From Sphingomonas sp. (GTDB lineage: Bacteria; Pseudomonadota; Alphaproteobacteria; Sphingomonadales; Sphingomonadaceae): a stretch of 64,000 nt of DNA. The stretch's first letter is position 1; every line of letters begins with the position of its first letter. Made by a program: the position numbers and the translations under genes. The notes under the pieces were generated by a model. The model saw only the letters and a list, made by a program, of their open reading frames with translations, was not told where the DNA came from and made no database searches. Shown here piece after piece: positions 15,546 to 23,199 of the stretch. The stretch lies in assembly GCF_029239295.1 (NCBI RefSeq), contig NZ_JAQZBC010000005.1, forward strand, positions 124,001 to 188,000. Reading direction: 5' to 3'.

Positions 15546-16060
15546 ATGGTTTCTCCGGTAAAGGATAGGGTGACGACCACTTGCCGGCGCGAGGGCCGGT
15601 CAGCGGTCAGGATAACAAGGCGGCCGTCCGCCACCGGGGCGAGCACGGCGGCAACCGCACGGGCGCGATCGGCAGCCAGCACTGCCGCGCTGCCCGTCGA
15701 TGGATCCACATCCGCCGCGGATCCATCGACGGCAGCGGTGACGCGCAACGTCACGCGCGGATCACGCGTGGCCTCGCGCGCCCAGGCGAGCAGGCTGCGC
15801 GGAGAAGATGGCAGCTGCGCCGATCCCGGTGCGAAACCGAACATGCCAGCTGCGGCAAGCGGGAGCGGATCGGGTCGCACAGGCTGGCTGGCAACGCCGA
15901 AGCCGGCACGAATGCCCTGCACCAGCGCCTCGCGATCGAGCTTCTGGTTGGCCTGAAGAAGCACAAAGAAGCCGACCAGCAGCAGCGCCAGGTCGGCGAG
16001 CGTGACCAGCCACAGCGGCCGGACGGCTACCGCCGCGGGAAATTCGTCGGCGTGTGTCAT
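15542..16060 (-). CDS. Compact MotB-like stator protein
   Basis: A 172-residue inner-membrane protein with one N-terminal helix (LVTLADLALLLVGFFVLLQ). Asp23 sits where the proton-binding Asp of MotB lies (compare YADFVTAMMAFFLLMW in the canonical MotB at 26786). The periplasmic part is a shortened, diverged OmpA/MotB-like domain: AADRARAVAAVLAPV and SRRQVVVTL match the RAxxVxxxL and NRRVxI positions, but the TDxxG peptidoglycan signature is not evident. It overlaps the MotA-like gene by 4 bp and flgA by 4 bp. It is likely the ion-channel partner of the MotA-like protein; stator role is inference. Confidence 0.8.
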   Translation of the reverse strand: MTHADEFPAAVAVRPLWLVTLADLALLLVGFFVLLQANQKLDREALVQGIRAGFGVASQPVRPDPLPLAAAGMFGFAPGSAQLPSSPRSLLAWAREATRDPRVTLRVTAAVDGSAADVDPSTGSAAVLAADRARAVAAVLAPVADGRLVILTADRPSRRQVVVTLSFTGETM

Positions 16061-16722
16061 GCCGCCTCGGTCCTGCGCAGGGGTGAAAAGCTGATCGATT
16101 GCGGTTGCTCGCGCTCCGCCAGGGCAATGAGCGGCGCCTCCAGTCGCTGACGCTCGAACGCCTCGACGCGTGCGGCAGTGCGCAGCCGTGTGGCGATCGG
16201 CATGGCGACCAGATTGCCCAGCAGCGCGCCATACAGCGTCGCCAGCAGTGCCACCGCCATGGCGCCGCCGATTGCCTGCGGATCGGTCATCTGGACAAAC
16301 ATCGCGACCAGGCCGATCAACGTGCCGACCATGCCCATCGCGGGCGCGGCCTCGGCCATCCCGGCCCACATATCCGCTACCGTCACGTGCCGCTCGATCC
16401 GCGCGCGGCGAAGATGCTGCAGGCGTCCGGCAACCTGCGCTGGCGAATGACCGTCAACGATGTCCGCAATCGCCGCGGCGACATCCGGATCGGCAATCAC
16501 CGACCGGTCGAGCGCCATGGCGCCGTGACGCTTGGCGATCCGGCCAAGCGCCGCAATCTGCTCCACCAGCGGATCGGCGCTGAACGGGCCGCGCAGCAAG
16601 GTCCGCAGCGAGCCGACGGCGCGCGCCAGATCGCGTGCCGGGCTGCGCAGGATCGCCGAAGCAATCGTGCCGCCGCCGACGATCGCCAGCGCCGCAGGAT
16701 CGAGGAAGGTGCCGAAGTCCAT
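16057..16722 (-). CDS. Compact MotA/ExbB-like stator protein lacking the first helix
   Basis: A 221-residue membrane protein of the MotA/TolQ/ExbB family. Three membrane segments are seen: LDPAALAIVGGGTIASAIL near the start, MGMVGTLIGLVAMFVQM and AVALLATLYGALLGNLVAMP. The start aligns with the second helix of canonical MotA, so the first helix is missing. No ATG, GTG or TTG lies upstream in frame before the TAG at 16762-16764, so a mis-set start cannot easily explain this. It is followed by the MotB-like gene with a 4-bp overlap. A cytoplasmic charged loop resembles the FliG-facing loop of MotA. Confidence 0.82.
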   Translation of the reverse strand: MDFGTFLDPAALAIVGGGTIASAILRSPARDLARAVGSLRTLLRGPFSADPLVEQIAALGRIAKRHGAMALDRSVIADPDVAAAIADIVDGHSPAQVAGRLQHLRRARIERHVTVADMWAGMAEAAPAMGMVGTLIGLVAMFVQMTDPQAIGGAMAVALLATLYGALLGNLVAMPIATRLRTAARVEAFERQRLEAPLIALAEREQPQSISFSPLRRTEAA

Positions 16723-16755
16723 GGTCGCGCCTACGCAAGCGCCGGGCCAGTTCAG

Positions 16756-16783
16756 TTCTGGCTACGCGCTCGCGTAGCCAGAA
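16756..16783. repeat. 28-bp palindrome with 13-bp arms in the flgB divergent promoter region
   Basis: The arms TTCTGGCTACGCG and CGCGTAGCCAGAA are exact inverted copies separated by CT. There is no T-run on either side. It lies 33 bp from the MotA-like start and about 130 bp upstream of the flgB sigma-54 promoter. It may be an operator or a cruciform-forming element; function unknown. Confidence 0.85.
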
Positions 16784-16833
16784 GGCGATCGTGCGCAACC
16801 GGCCGGCACCGATTGCCGGCAGCCCCGGGTCAT

Positions 16834-16850
16834 CCGGCAAGCCTTGCCGG
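16834..16850. promoter_or_regulatory. Dyad CCGGCAAG-C-CTTGCCGG upstream of flgB
   Basis: A perfect 17-bp palindrome around one central base; written as CGGCAA-N3-TTGCCG it is the 3-base-spacer form of the flagellar dyad. It lies about 70 bp upstream of the flgB sigma-54 promoter, a usual enhancer distance. Confidence 0.45.
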
Positions 16851-16855
16851 CCGCC

Positions 16856-16871
16856 CGGCAACATCTTGCCG
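16856..16871. promoter_or_regulatory. Dyad CGGCAA-CATC-TTGCCG upstream of flgB (candidate FlbD enhancer)
   Basis: A perfect CGGCAA-N4-TTGCCG dyad centred about 58 bp before the -24 element of the flgB sigma-54 promoter. It sits immediately after the 16834-16850 palindrome, giving a tandem pair. FlbD is the only sigma-54 activator seen in the window. Confidence 0.5.
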
Positions 16872-16914
16872 CCCCTCTCCTGCGGCCCGGCTGCCGCTGA
16901 CCGGCAGGACGAAG

Positions 16915-16930
16915 TGGCACACACCTTGCT
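16915..16930 (+). promoter_or_regulatory. Sigma-54 promoter of the flgB operon
   Basis: TGGCAC, five bases (ACACC), TTGCT: a full match to the -24/-12 consensus. Transcription would start near 16941, leaving a leader of about 30 nt that contains AGGAG before the flgB ATG at 16972. Confidence 0.9.
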
Positions 16931-16971
16931 GGATACTGCGCGCACAGGCTCGTGCAGGAGATTTCAGGCCA

Positions 16972-17310
16972 ATGGCCAACGGCAGTCTTTTCGGGGTTCA
17001 CGGCGCAGCGCTCGAGGTTCGGGCGCAGCGGATGAACCTGCTCGCGTCCAACATCGCCAATGCCTCCACGCCCAATTTCAAGGCAAAGGACATCGATTTC
17101 AACCAGGCGCTTGCCTCGGTGGAACGGCAGGGCGGGATCGAGCAGGCGACGCTGTACCGCACGCCCGATTCCCCCTCGATGGACGGCAACACGGTCGAGC
17201 TCAGCAAGGAGCAGACCGCCTTCGCCGAGAACGCGGTCCAGTATCAGAGCACGCTGTCGTTCCTGAACGGCCGCATCAATCAGCTCACCCGTGCGCTGAA
17301 GGGAGAATAA
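16972..17310 (+). CDS. flgB: Flagellar proximal rod protein FlgB
   Basis: A 112-residue rod protein with the family start SLFGVHGAALEVRAQRMNLL and the rod/hook motif ASNIANASTPNFKAKDIDF, ending in the C-terminal helix QYQSTLSFLNGRINQLTRAL. It is assembled early on FliE. The frame is open far upstream, but the ATG at 16972 matches the family length and follows AGGAG. It is the first gene of flgBCDEFGHIJKL. Confidence 0.97.
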   Translation: MANGSLFGVHGAALEVRAQRMNLLASNIANASTPNFKAKDIDFNQALASVERQGGIEQATLYRTPDSPSMDGNTVELSKEQTAFAENAVQYQSTLSFLNGRINQLTRALKGE

Positions 17311-17313
17311 CCC

Positions 17314-17724
17314 ATGGCGAACCAGCCACTTTCGATCTTCCAGGTCGCCGGCCGCGCGATGTCCGCGCAGCTGGTGCGGATGAACACCACCGCGTCGAAC
17401 CTCGCCAATGCGGGCGCCGTCAGCGGATCTTCGGAAACCGCCTATCGCACGATGAAGCCGGTGTTCCGCACGCAATTCGATCAGGCGAGCGGCATGGCCA
17501 CCGTCAATGTCGAGCGCGTCGTGACCGCGGGTGAGGAGCCGGTGAAGATCAGCGATCCGAACAACCCGATGGCTGACGCCGACGGTTATGTTTACCAGTC
17601 CGCCGTCGACGAGACGCGGGAACTGGTCGACATGATGGAGACCGCGCGCAGCTACCAGAACAACGTGGAGGTGATGAACACCGCCAAGTCGTTGATCGTC
17701 GACACGCTGAAGCTGGGGCGCTGA
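17314..17724 (+). CDS. flgC: Flagellar proximal rod protein FlgC
   Basis: A 136-residue rod protein with an N-terminal rod motif (MSAQLVRMNTTASNLANAG) and the C-terminal signature DADGYVYQSAVDETRELVDM followed by ETARSYQNNVEVMNTAKSL, which is conserved in FlgC. It starts 3 bp after flgB and is clearly in the same operon. Length is typical. Confidence 0.97.
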   Translation: MANQPLSIFQVAGRAMSAQLVRMNTTASNLANAGAVSGSSETAYRTMKPVFRTQFDQASGMATVNVERVVTAGEEPVKISDPNNPMADADGYVYQSAVDETRELVDMMETARSYQNNVEVMNTAKSLIVDTLKLGR

Positions 17725-17727
17725 TAG

Positions 17728-18405
17728 ATGGCGACCTCCTTTGACAGAACGCTGGGCAATCTGGGCATCAGCACCGCCAACACCGCAGCGAAGAACGCGG
17801 CCACCAAGTCACCAACGATGGGGCAGGCCGATTTCCTGAAGCTGATGACGGCGCAGATGAAGAACCAGGATCCGTTCGATCCGGTCGACAACACCCAGAT
17901 GGTTGCGCAGATGGCGCAATTCTCCTCGCTCGCCGGCATCACCGAGATGGGCTCCACGCTGAAGGCGATCGCCGACAAGCTGGGGGCGACCAGCATGCAG
18001 GATGCCGTCAGCTATGTCGGCCGCACCGTGCTGACGCCGGGCAATGTCGCTTACGGCCGCGCGTCGGGCGGGATTGCCGGCGCGATCGAGCTTGGCGCCG
18101 ATGCCAGCAACGTCACCGTCGCGATCTCCGATGCCAACGGCCAGCTGCTGCATAGCGCCGATCTGGGCGCGCAGAAGGCGGGCTCGGTCAGCTACGACTG
18201 GGACGGCAAGACCGCCGCCGGCGCGGATGCCGGCGCTGGTCCCTTCACCGTCAGCATCAGCGCCAATGACGGCAGCCGCTCGGTTGCCGCCACCAGCCTC
18301 GTCTGGGCGCCGGTTACCTCCGTTTCCACCACCAGCGGCGCTGCCGCCCTGACCTTGCCGGGGATCGGTGAGGTTCCCGCCACCGCCGTTCGCCAGATCG
18401 GCTGA
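17728..18405 (+). CDS. flgD: Hook assembly scaffold protein FlgD
   Basis: A 225-residue hook-cap protein. The conserved N-terminal segment MGQADFLKLMTAQMKNQDP followed by FDPVDNTQMVAQMAQFSSL is unmistakable. The C-terminal part is a beta-rich Ig/tudor-like region (VSYDWDGKTAAGADAGAGPF) seen in FlgD. It caps the growing hook and is exported. It starts 3 bp after flgC. Confidence 0.96.
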   Translation: MATSFDRTLGNLGISTANTAAKNAATKSPTMGQADFLKLMTAQMKNQDPFDPVDNTQMVAQMAQFSSLAGITEMGSTLKAIADKLGATSMQDAVSYVGRTVLTPGNVAYGRASGGIAGAIELGADASNVTVAISDANGQLLHSADLGAQKAGSVSYDWDGKTAAGADAGAGPFTVSISANDGSRSVAATSLVWAPVTSVSTTSGAAALTLPGIGEVPATAVRQIG

Positions 18406-18446
18406 CCTCTCCCCTCACCTTATCCCACGTTCCAGGAGTTACCTCG

Positions 18447-19691
18447 ATGTCCTTCTACACTTCGCTTTCCGGTCTCCAGGCTGCGCAGACCGACATGTCG
18501 ACCATCTCGCACAACCTCGCCAACGTCTCGACCAACGGCTTCAAGAAGAGCCGCAGCGAATTTACCGACATCATGGCGTCGAACTTCACCAACGACCCGC
18601 GCCGCCTGACCGGGTCCGGCGCCGCACTGGCGCAGAACAAGCAGATGTTCAGCGCGGGCAGCTTGGTGACGACCGGCTCGTCGCTCGACCTCGCCATTGC
18701 CGGGGACGGCTTCTTCCCGGTTAAGACCACCGCACCGGGCGGCACCACCATCGCCTATACCCGCAACGGCAGCTTCGGCGTCGATCCGAACCGCTTCATC
18801 ACCGACGCGCAGGGCAGCCGGCTGCAGGCCTATGCGGTCGAAACCGACGGCACCGTGCCGGGCGCTGGCACCCTCATCGACGTGCGCGTGCCCGACACCA
18901 GCGGGGCGGCCACTGCGACCAGCAAGCTGGCGCTCAAGGCCAACCTGAACGCCGGCGCCGCCGCCTCCGACGTCGAATTCGCCCGTACCAACCCCGCCAG
19001 CTACGGCAGCGCGACGACCACCACCATCTATGACGCGGCCGGCAACCCTCAGACGCTGACCAACTACTTCGTCCGCAAGGCGCCGGCCGATGCGACCAGC
19101 ACCGCCAGCGAATGGACCGTCCACAGCTTCGTCGGCGACGTGGAAATGAACGAGGGCGGCACCGACATCGCGTTCGACTCCAGCGGCAATCTGCTGGGCG
19201 GCGGCACCTTCACGCTCGCCTTCCCCGAGGCTGGCGAGGCGACCCGCGCGCCCATCAGCTTTGACATGACCGGCACGACCGCGGCCAAGCAGCCGTTCAG
19301 CGTCGCATCGCGGTCACAGAATGGCGCCGCGCCGGGCGAGTTCGCCGGCATCACCGTCGACAACAGCGGGATCATCACCGCCAGCTATTCAAACGGCGAC
19401 GCGGTGAAGCTGGGCAAGGTTGCGCTGGCCAACTTCGTCAACCCGACCGGTCTGCGCCAGAACGGCGGGCAATATTGGAGCGCCAGCGGCCTGTCCGGCA
19501 CGGCCACCATGGGTGCCGCGAACGAGAACGGCTTCGGCAAGCTGATGTCGGGCACGATCGAGGGATCAAACGTCGACATCACCGAGGAGCTGGTCGAGCT
19601 GATCGCCGCGCAGCGCAACTTCCAGGCGAACGCCAAGGCGCTCGATACCTCCAGCCAGATCTCGCAGACGATCTTCAACATCCGCGCGTAA
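18447..19691 (+). CDS. flgE: Flagellar hook protein FlgE
   Basis: A 414-residue hook subunit with N-terminal SFYTSLSGLQAAQTDMSTIS and SHNLANVSTNGFKKSRSEF, the FlgE/F/G middle segment (DLAIAGDGFFPV; TRNGSFGVDPNRFI) and C-terminal GSNVDITEELVELIAAQRNF followed by QANAKALDTSSQI. A clear GGAG lies upstream of the ATG in a 41-bp gap after flgD. Length fits alphaproteobacterial FlgE. Confidence 0.97.
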   Translation: MSFYTSLSGLQAAQTDMSTISHNLANVSTNGFKKSRSEFTDIMASNFTNDPRRLTGSGAALAQNKQMFSAGSLVTTGSSLDLAIAGDGFFPVKTTAPGGTTIAYTRNGSFGVDPNRFITDAQGSRLQAYAVETDGTVPGAGTLIDVRVPDTSGAATATSKLALKANLNAGAAASDVEFARTNPASYGSATTTTIYDAAGNPQTLTNYFVRKAPADATSTASEWTVHSFVGDVEMNEGGTDIAFDSSGNLLGGGTFTLAFPEAGEATRAPISFDMTGTTAAKQPFSVASRSQNGAAPGEFAGITVDNSGIITASYSNGDAVKLGKVALANFVNPTGLRQNGGQYWSASGLSGTATMGAANENGFGKLMSGTIEGSNVDITEELVELIAAQRNFQANAKALDTSSQISQTIFNIRA

Positions 19692-19694
19692 TTC

Positions 19695-19710
19695 TGGCCT
19701 GACTCTTGCT
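19695..19710 (+). promoter_or_regulatory. Possible internal sigma-54 promoter before flgF
   Basis: TGGCCT, five bases, TTGCT; the GG/GC core spacing is right and the -12 element is perfect, but the -24 element has two mismatches from TGGCAC. It would start transcription near 19721, 42 nt before the flgF ATG, in the 71-bp flgE-flgF gap. Confidence 0.4.
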
Positions 19711-19762
19711 GTGTTCCGTCTGCGCCTCGGCGTGAACGGAACACCTTTGGATCGATCGAACC

Positions 19763-20515
19763 ATGGACAAGCTGGTCTACACGGCGGCGACGGGCCTCAA
19801 GGCGCACATGGCGGCGCAGGCCGCCATCGCCAACAACATGGCAAACGCCTCCACGACGGGCTTTCGCGCCGACCGCGTGGTGTTCGACCGGATCGAGCTG
19901 AAGGGCGGCGGCGCGCGTTTCGATGCGCGTGCGCCCGCCGCGCAGGAAGTCACCGATGCCGACCGCAGCGTCGGCGCGATGATCCAGACCGGTCGCAATC
20001 TCGACGTGGCGCTGACCGATGCCGACACCTGGCTGACGGTACAGGCGCCCGACGGCACCGAAGCCTATACGCGCCGCGGCGACCTGACTGTCACCGCATC
20101 GGGCACGTTGCAGACGGGCGACGGCTATCTGGTGATGGGGTCGGGGGGCCCCATCACCATCCCGCCTTACAATTCGCTGTCGATCGGGTCCGACGGCTCG
20201 ATCTCGATCGTCCCGCAGGGCGGCGCCGCCACCGACGTCACCGTGATCGACAAGCTGAAGCTGGTGTCGGATCGCGGCTCGTCCACGGTGAAGGGCCTCG
20301 ACAATCTGATGCACGTGCGCGGCGGCGGCGTGCTGCCGGAAAACATGGACGCCAAGATCGCGTCCGGCACGCTCGAACAGAGCAACGTCAACATGACCCA
20401 GGTGCTCGTCGACATGATCGAGAACCAGCGCAGCTACGAGGTCCAGGCGAACCTGCTGAAGGAAGCCAAGACCATGGACGAAGGCGCCGCCTCCGTCATG
20501 CGGATGCCCGGCTAA
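19763..20515 (+). CDS. flgF: Flagellar proximal rod protein FlgF
   Basis: A 250-residue rod protein of the FlgE/F/G family: MDKLVYTAATGLKAHMAAQA with NNMANASTTGFRADRVVFD, then DVALTDADTWLTV and the C-terminal EQSNVNMTQVLVDMIENQRS. Length matches FlgF, and it precedes flgG as usual. It may have its own promoter (19695-19710) in addition to the operon promoter. Confidence 0.95.
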   Translation: MDKLVYTAATGLKAHMAAQAAIANNMANASTTGFRADRVVFDRIELKGGGARFDARAPAAQEVTDADRSVGAMIQTGRNLDVALTDADTWLTVQAPDGTEAYTRRGDLTVTASGTLQTGDGYLVMGSGGPITIPPYNSLSIGSDGSISIVPQGGAATDVTVIDKLKLVSDRGSSTVKGLDNLMHVRGGGVLPENMDAKIASGTLEQSNVNMTQVLVDMIENQRSYEVQANLLKEAKTMDEGAASVMRMPG

Positions 20516-20545
20516 GCCCCGCGCGCGATTAGAAGGAATTAGACC

Positions 20546-21334
20546 ATGACCACCGCCGCCATGCACATCGCGCGCACCGGGCTCGACGCCCAGGATACGC
20601 GCATGCGGGTGATCTCGAACAACCTCGCGAACGTGAATACCACCGGGTACAAGCGTGATCGCGCGGCGTTCGAGACGCTGAGCTACCAGGTGATCACCGC
20701 GCCCGGCGCACAGTCGACGCAGGAAACGAAGTACGCGACCGGCCTGAACCTGGGCACCGGTGTCCGCGTGCAGAGCACGGCGCGGATCGACACGCAGGGC
20801 TCGCTCGCCACCACCGGCAACAGCCTCGACATGGCGCTCGACGGCGACGGCTATTTTCAGGTGCAGCTGCCCGGCGGGCAGCTCGGCTACACCCGCGCAG
20901 GCAATTTCTCGCGCTCGCCGGAGGGCCTGCTGGTCACGTCGGAGGGGTATCAGGTGATGCCCGGCATCAACGTGCCCGAGAATGCCACCGCGATCACCAT
21001 CGGCATGGACGGCACCGTCTCGGCGACGATCCCGGGCCAGGCGGAATCGTCCAACCTCGGGCAGATCCAGGTCGCCAGCTTCCCCAACACCGCCGGGCTC
21101 CAGTCGATAGGCGACAATTACCTGGTCGAGACCGGCGCATCGGGCACCGCCAACATGGGCGTGCCCGGCGAGGACGGCCGCGGCAAGATCCGCCAGGGAA
21201 TGCTGGAGGCGTCGAACGTCAACGTCGTCGAGGAACTCGTCGACATGATCGAGACCCAGCGCGCCTACGAGGTCAATTCGAAGATGATCTCGGCGACCGA
21301 CGAGATGCTCAAATACGTCAATCAGAACATCTGA
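20546..21334 (+). CDS. flgG: Flagellar distal rod protein FlgG
   Basis: A 262-residue distal rod protein. N-terminal MHIARTGLDAQDTRMRVISN and NNLANVNTTGYKRDRAAFE, middle DMALDGDGYFQVQLPGGQL, and C-terminal EASNVNVVEELVDMIETQRA followed by YEVNSKMISATDEMLKYVNQ are all strongly conserved. The length equals the family norm. The stop overlaps the flgH start by one base. Confidence 0.98.
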   Translation: MTTAAMHIARTGLDAQDTRMRVISNNLANVNTTGYKRDRAAFETLSYQVITAPGAQSTQETKYATGLNLGTGVRVQSTARIDTQGSLATTGNSLDMALDGDGYFQVQLPGGQLGYTRAGNFSRSPEGLLVTSEGYQVMPGINVPENATAITIGMDGTVSATIPGQAESSNLGQIQVASFPNTAGLQSIGDNYLVETGASGTANMGVPGEDGRGKIRQGMLEASNVNVVEELVDMIETQRAYEVNSKMISATDEMLKYVNQNI

Positions 21335-22035
21335 TGGCCCGCCGCATCATGACGATCCGCACGCTCCCGCTCGTCGCCGCCTTTTCCGGTGCGGCGCTGC
21401 TGGTCACGCCCGCCCACGCCGGCCTGTTCGGCAAGAAGGCACCGGCGGAGGATTTCAGCGCGGTCCATCCCGCGCCGGTGGCTCCTGCGCCTGCACCCGC
21501 GACCGGCGCGATCTTCCAGGTGGCGGATGGCTATGCCGCGCTGCACGAGGGCTGGCGCGCCCGGCGCGTCGGCGATCCGCTGACGATCGTGCTGGTCGAG
21601 CGGACCGCCGCGTCCAAGTCGTCAACCTCGAAGCTCGATTCGGGCGGCGGCTTCGGCATCACCCCGCCCACGACAGGCCCGCTCAACCTGTTCAACACCA
21701 CCGACGCCACCGTCAGCGGCAATCGCAACTTCAACGGCACCGGCACCGCCGGCCAGGCCAATTCGCTGTCGGGCGAGATCTCGGTCACCGTGGCACAGGT
21801 CTATCCCAACGGGACGATGCTGGTTCAGGGCCAGAAGCGCGTGACGCTGAACCGCGGCGACGAATTCGTCCAGATCAAGGGGCTGGTGCGCACCGCCGAC
21901 GTGGATCGCGACAATCGCGTGCTCTCGACGCGCGTTGCCGATGCCCAGATCGCCTATACGGGCAAGGGCGACGTCGCGCGCGCCGGCCGTCAGGGCTGGC
22001 TCAGCCGCTTCTTCCAGGTGGTAAGCCCATTCTGA
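21334..22035 (+). CDS. flgH: Flagellar L-ring protein FlgH without lipobox cysteine
   Basis: A 233-residue outer-membrane ring protein. Conserved parts: HEGWRARRVGDPLTIVLVER, SLSGEISVTVAQVYPNGTML and VQGQKRVTLNRGDEFVQIKG then VRTADVDRDNRVLSTRVADA. FlgH is normally a lipoprotein. Here the N-terminal signal-like segment (about residues 10-29, ending TPAHA-GLFGKK) has no Cys, and no Cys occurs anywhere in the protein, so it cannot be lipidated in the usual way. It is followed by flgI after 51 bp. Confidence 0.95.
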   Translation: MARRIMTIRTLPLVAAFSGAALLVTPAHAGLFGKKAPAEDFSAVHPAPVAPAPAPATGAIFQVADGYAALHEGWRARRVGDPLTIVLVERTAASKSSTSKLDSGGGFGITPPTTGPLNLFNTTDATVSGNRNFNGTGTAGQANSLSGEISVTVAQVYPNGTMLVQGQKRVTLNRGDEFVQIKGLVRTADVDRDNRVLSTRVADAQIAYTGKGDVARAGRQGWLSRFFQVVSPF

Positions 22036-22086
22036 TCGCGGCCACTTAGCGCCGAATTAACCACGTTTGCCCCAGAAGCGAGCATC

Positions 22087-23199
22087 ATGACCATGTTCCG
22101 CACCCTCCTCGCCCTCCCTGCCCTGCTTCTTGCAGCGCTGATCGTCGCGGCGCCCGCCTCGGCTGACCGGATCAAGGATCTCGGCGGCTTCCAGGGCATC
22201 CGGTCGAACCAGCTGACCGGCTATGGCGTGGTGGTCGGCCTGCCCGGCACGGGCGACGACAACCTCGAATATACCGTTCAGTCGATGAAGGCGGTCGCCT
22301 CGCGCTTCGGCCTTCAGCTGCCGCCCAACGCGAACCAGGGGCTGAAGAACGCGGCGGTCGTGCTGATCACGGCCGAGCTCCCTGCCTTTGCGAAGCCGGG
22401 CCAGCGGATCGACATCACCGTGTCATCGATGGGCAAGGCCAAGTCGCTTCGTGGCGGCAGCCTGATCATGGCCCCGCTGCTGGGTGCCGATGGCCAGATC
22501 TACGCCATGGCGCAGGGCAACCTGGCGGTCGGCGGCCTCGGCGCAGAGGGCAAGGACGGGTCGCAGATCGTCGTCAACACGCCCTCCACCGGCCGTATCC
22601 CCGAAGGCGCCACGGTGGAACGCGCGGTCGCCACCGGCTTTGCCGATGCCCCGAACCTCACCTTCAATCTCCAGCGCGCGGATTTCACTACGGCACAGAA
22701 TGTGGCGGCGGCGATCAACCAGCGCCTCGGCTTCGGCGTGGCGCAGGCGGTCGATGCCGTCTCCGTCGCGGTGCGCGCCCCTGTCGGCGCTGACGTGCGC
22801 GCGACCTTGATGTCGACCATCGAGAACCTCGACGTCGTTTCGGCAGAGCCGCCCGCCAAGGTCATCGTCAACGCCCGCTCTGGCACCGTCGTTATCAATT
22901 CGGCGGTGCGCGTCGGCCCGGCGGCCGTGACTCACGGCAAACTGACGGTGCGGATCGACGAGAATCAGCGCGTCAGCCAGCCCGCGCCCTTCAGCCAGGG
23001 TCAGACCGCGCTTGAGCGCCAGTCTGGCGTCGCGGTGGATGAGGAGAAGCGGCCGATGTTCCTGCTCGCCCCCGGCCCCAAGCTTGCCGACATCGTCAAG
23101 GCGGTGAACGCGATCGGCGCCTCCCCGGCGGATCTCGTCGCCATCCTCGAGGCGCTGAAGGAAGCCGGCGCCCTCAAGGCTGAGTTGATCGTCCTGTGA
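22087..23199 (+). CDS. flgI: Flagellar P-ring protein FlgI
   Basis: A 370-residue periplasmic ring protein with a Sec signal peptide (cleavage near APASA-DRI, residue 27). Conserved motifs include DLGGFQGIRSNQLTGYGVVV, GLPGTGDD, and RIDITVSSMGKAKSLRGGSL. The protein is of family-typical length and follows flgH. Its stop shares GTGA with the GTG start of flgJ. Confidence 0.98.
   Translation: MTMFRTLLALPALLLAALIVAAPASADRIKDLGGFQGIRSNQLTGYGVVVGLPGTGDDNLEYTVQSMKAVASRFGLQLPPNANQGLKNAAVVLITAELPAFAKPGQRIDITVSSMGKAKSLRGGSLIMAPLLGADGQIYAMAQGNLAVGGLGAEGKDGSQIVVNTPSTGRIPEGATVERAVATGFADAPNLTFNLQRADFTTAQNVAAAINQRLGFGVAQAVDAVSVAVRAPVGADVRATLMSTIENLDVVSAEPPAKVIVNARSGTVVINSAVRVGPAAVTHGKLTVRIDENQRVSQPAPFSQGQTALERQSGVAVDEEKRPMFLLAPGPKLADIVKAVNAIGASPADLVAILEALKEAGALKAELIVL

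Noticed and set aside
16734..16749. Minus-strand TGGCCC-N5-TTGCG, a possible sigma-54 promoter for the compact stator operon
   Set aside because: The -24 element is imperfect and transcription would start at about the ATG itself, leaving no leader. Not strong enough to annotate.
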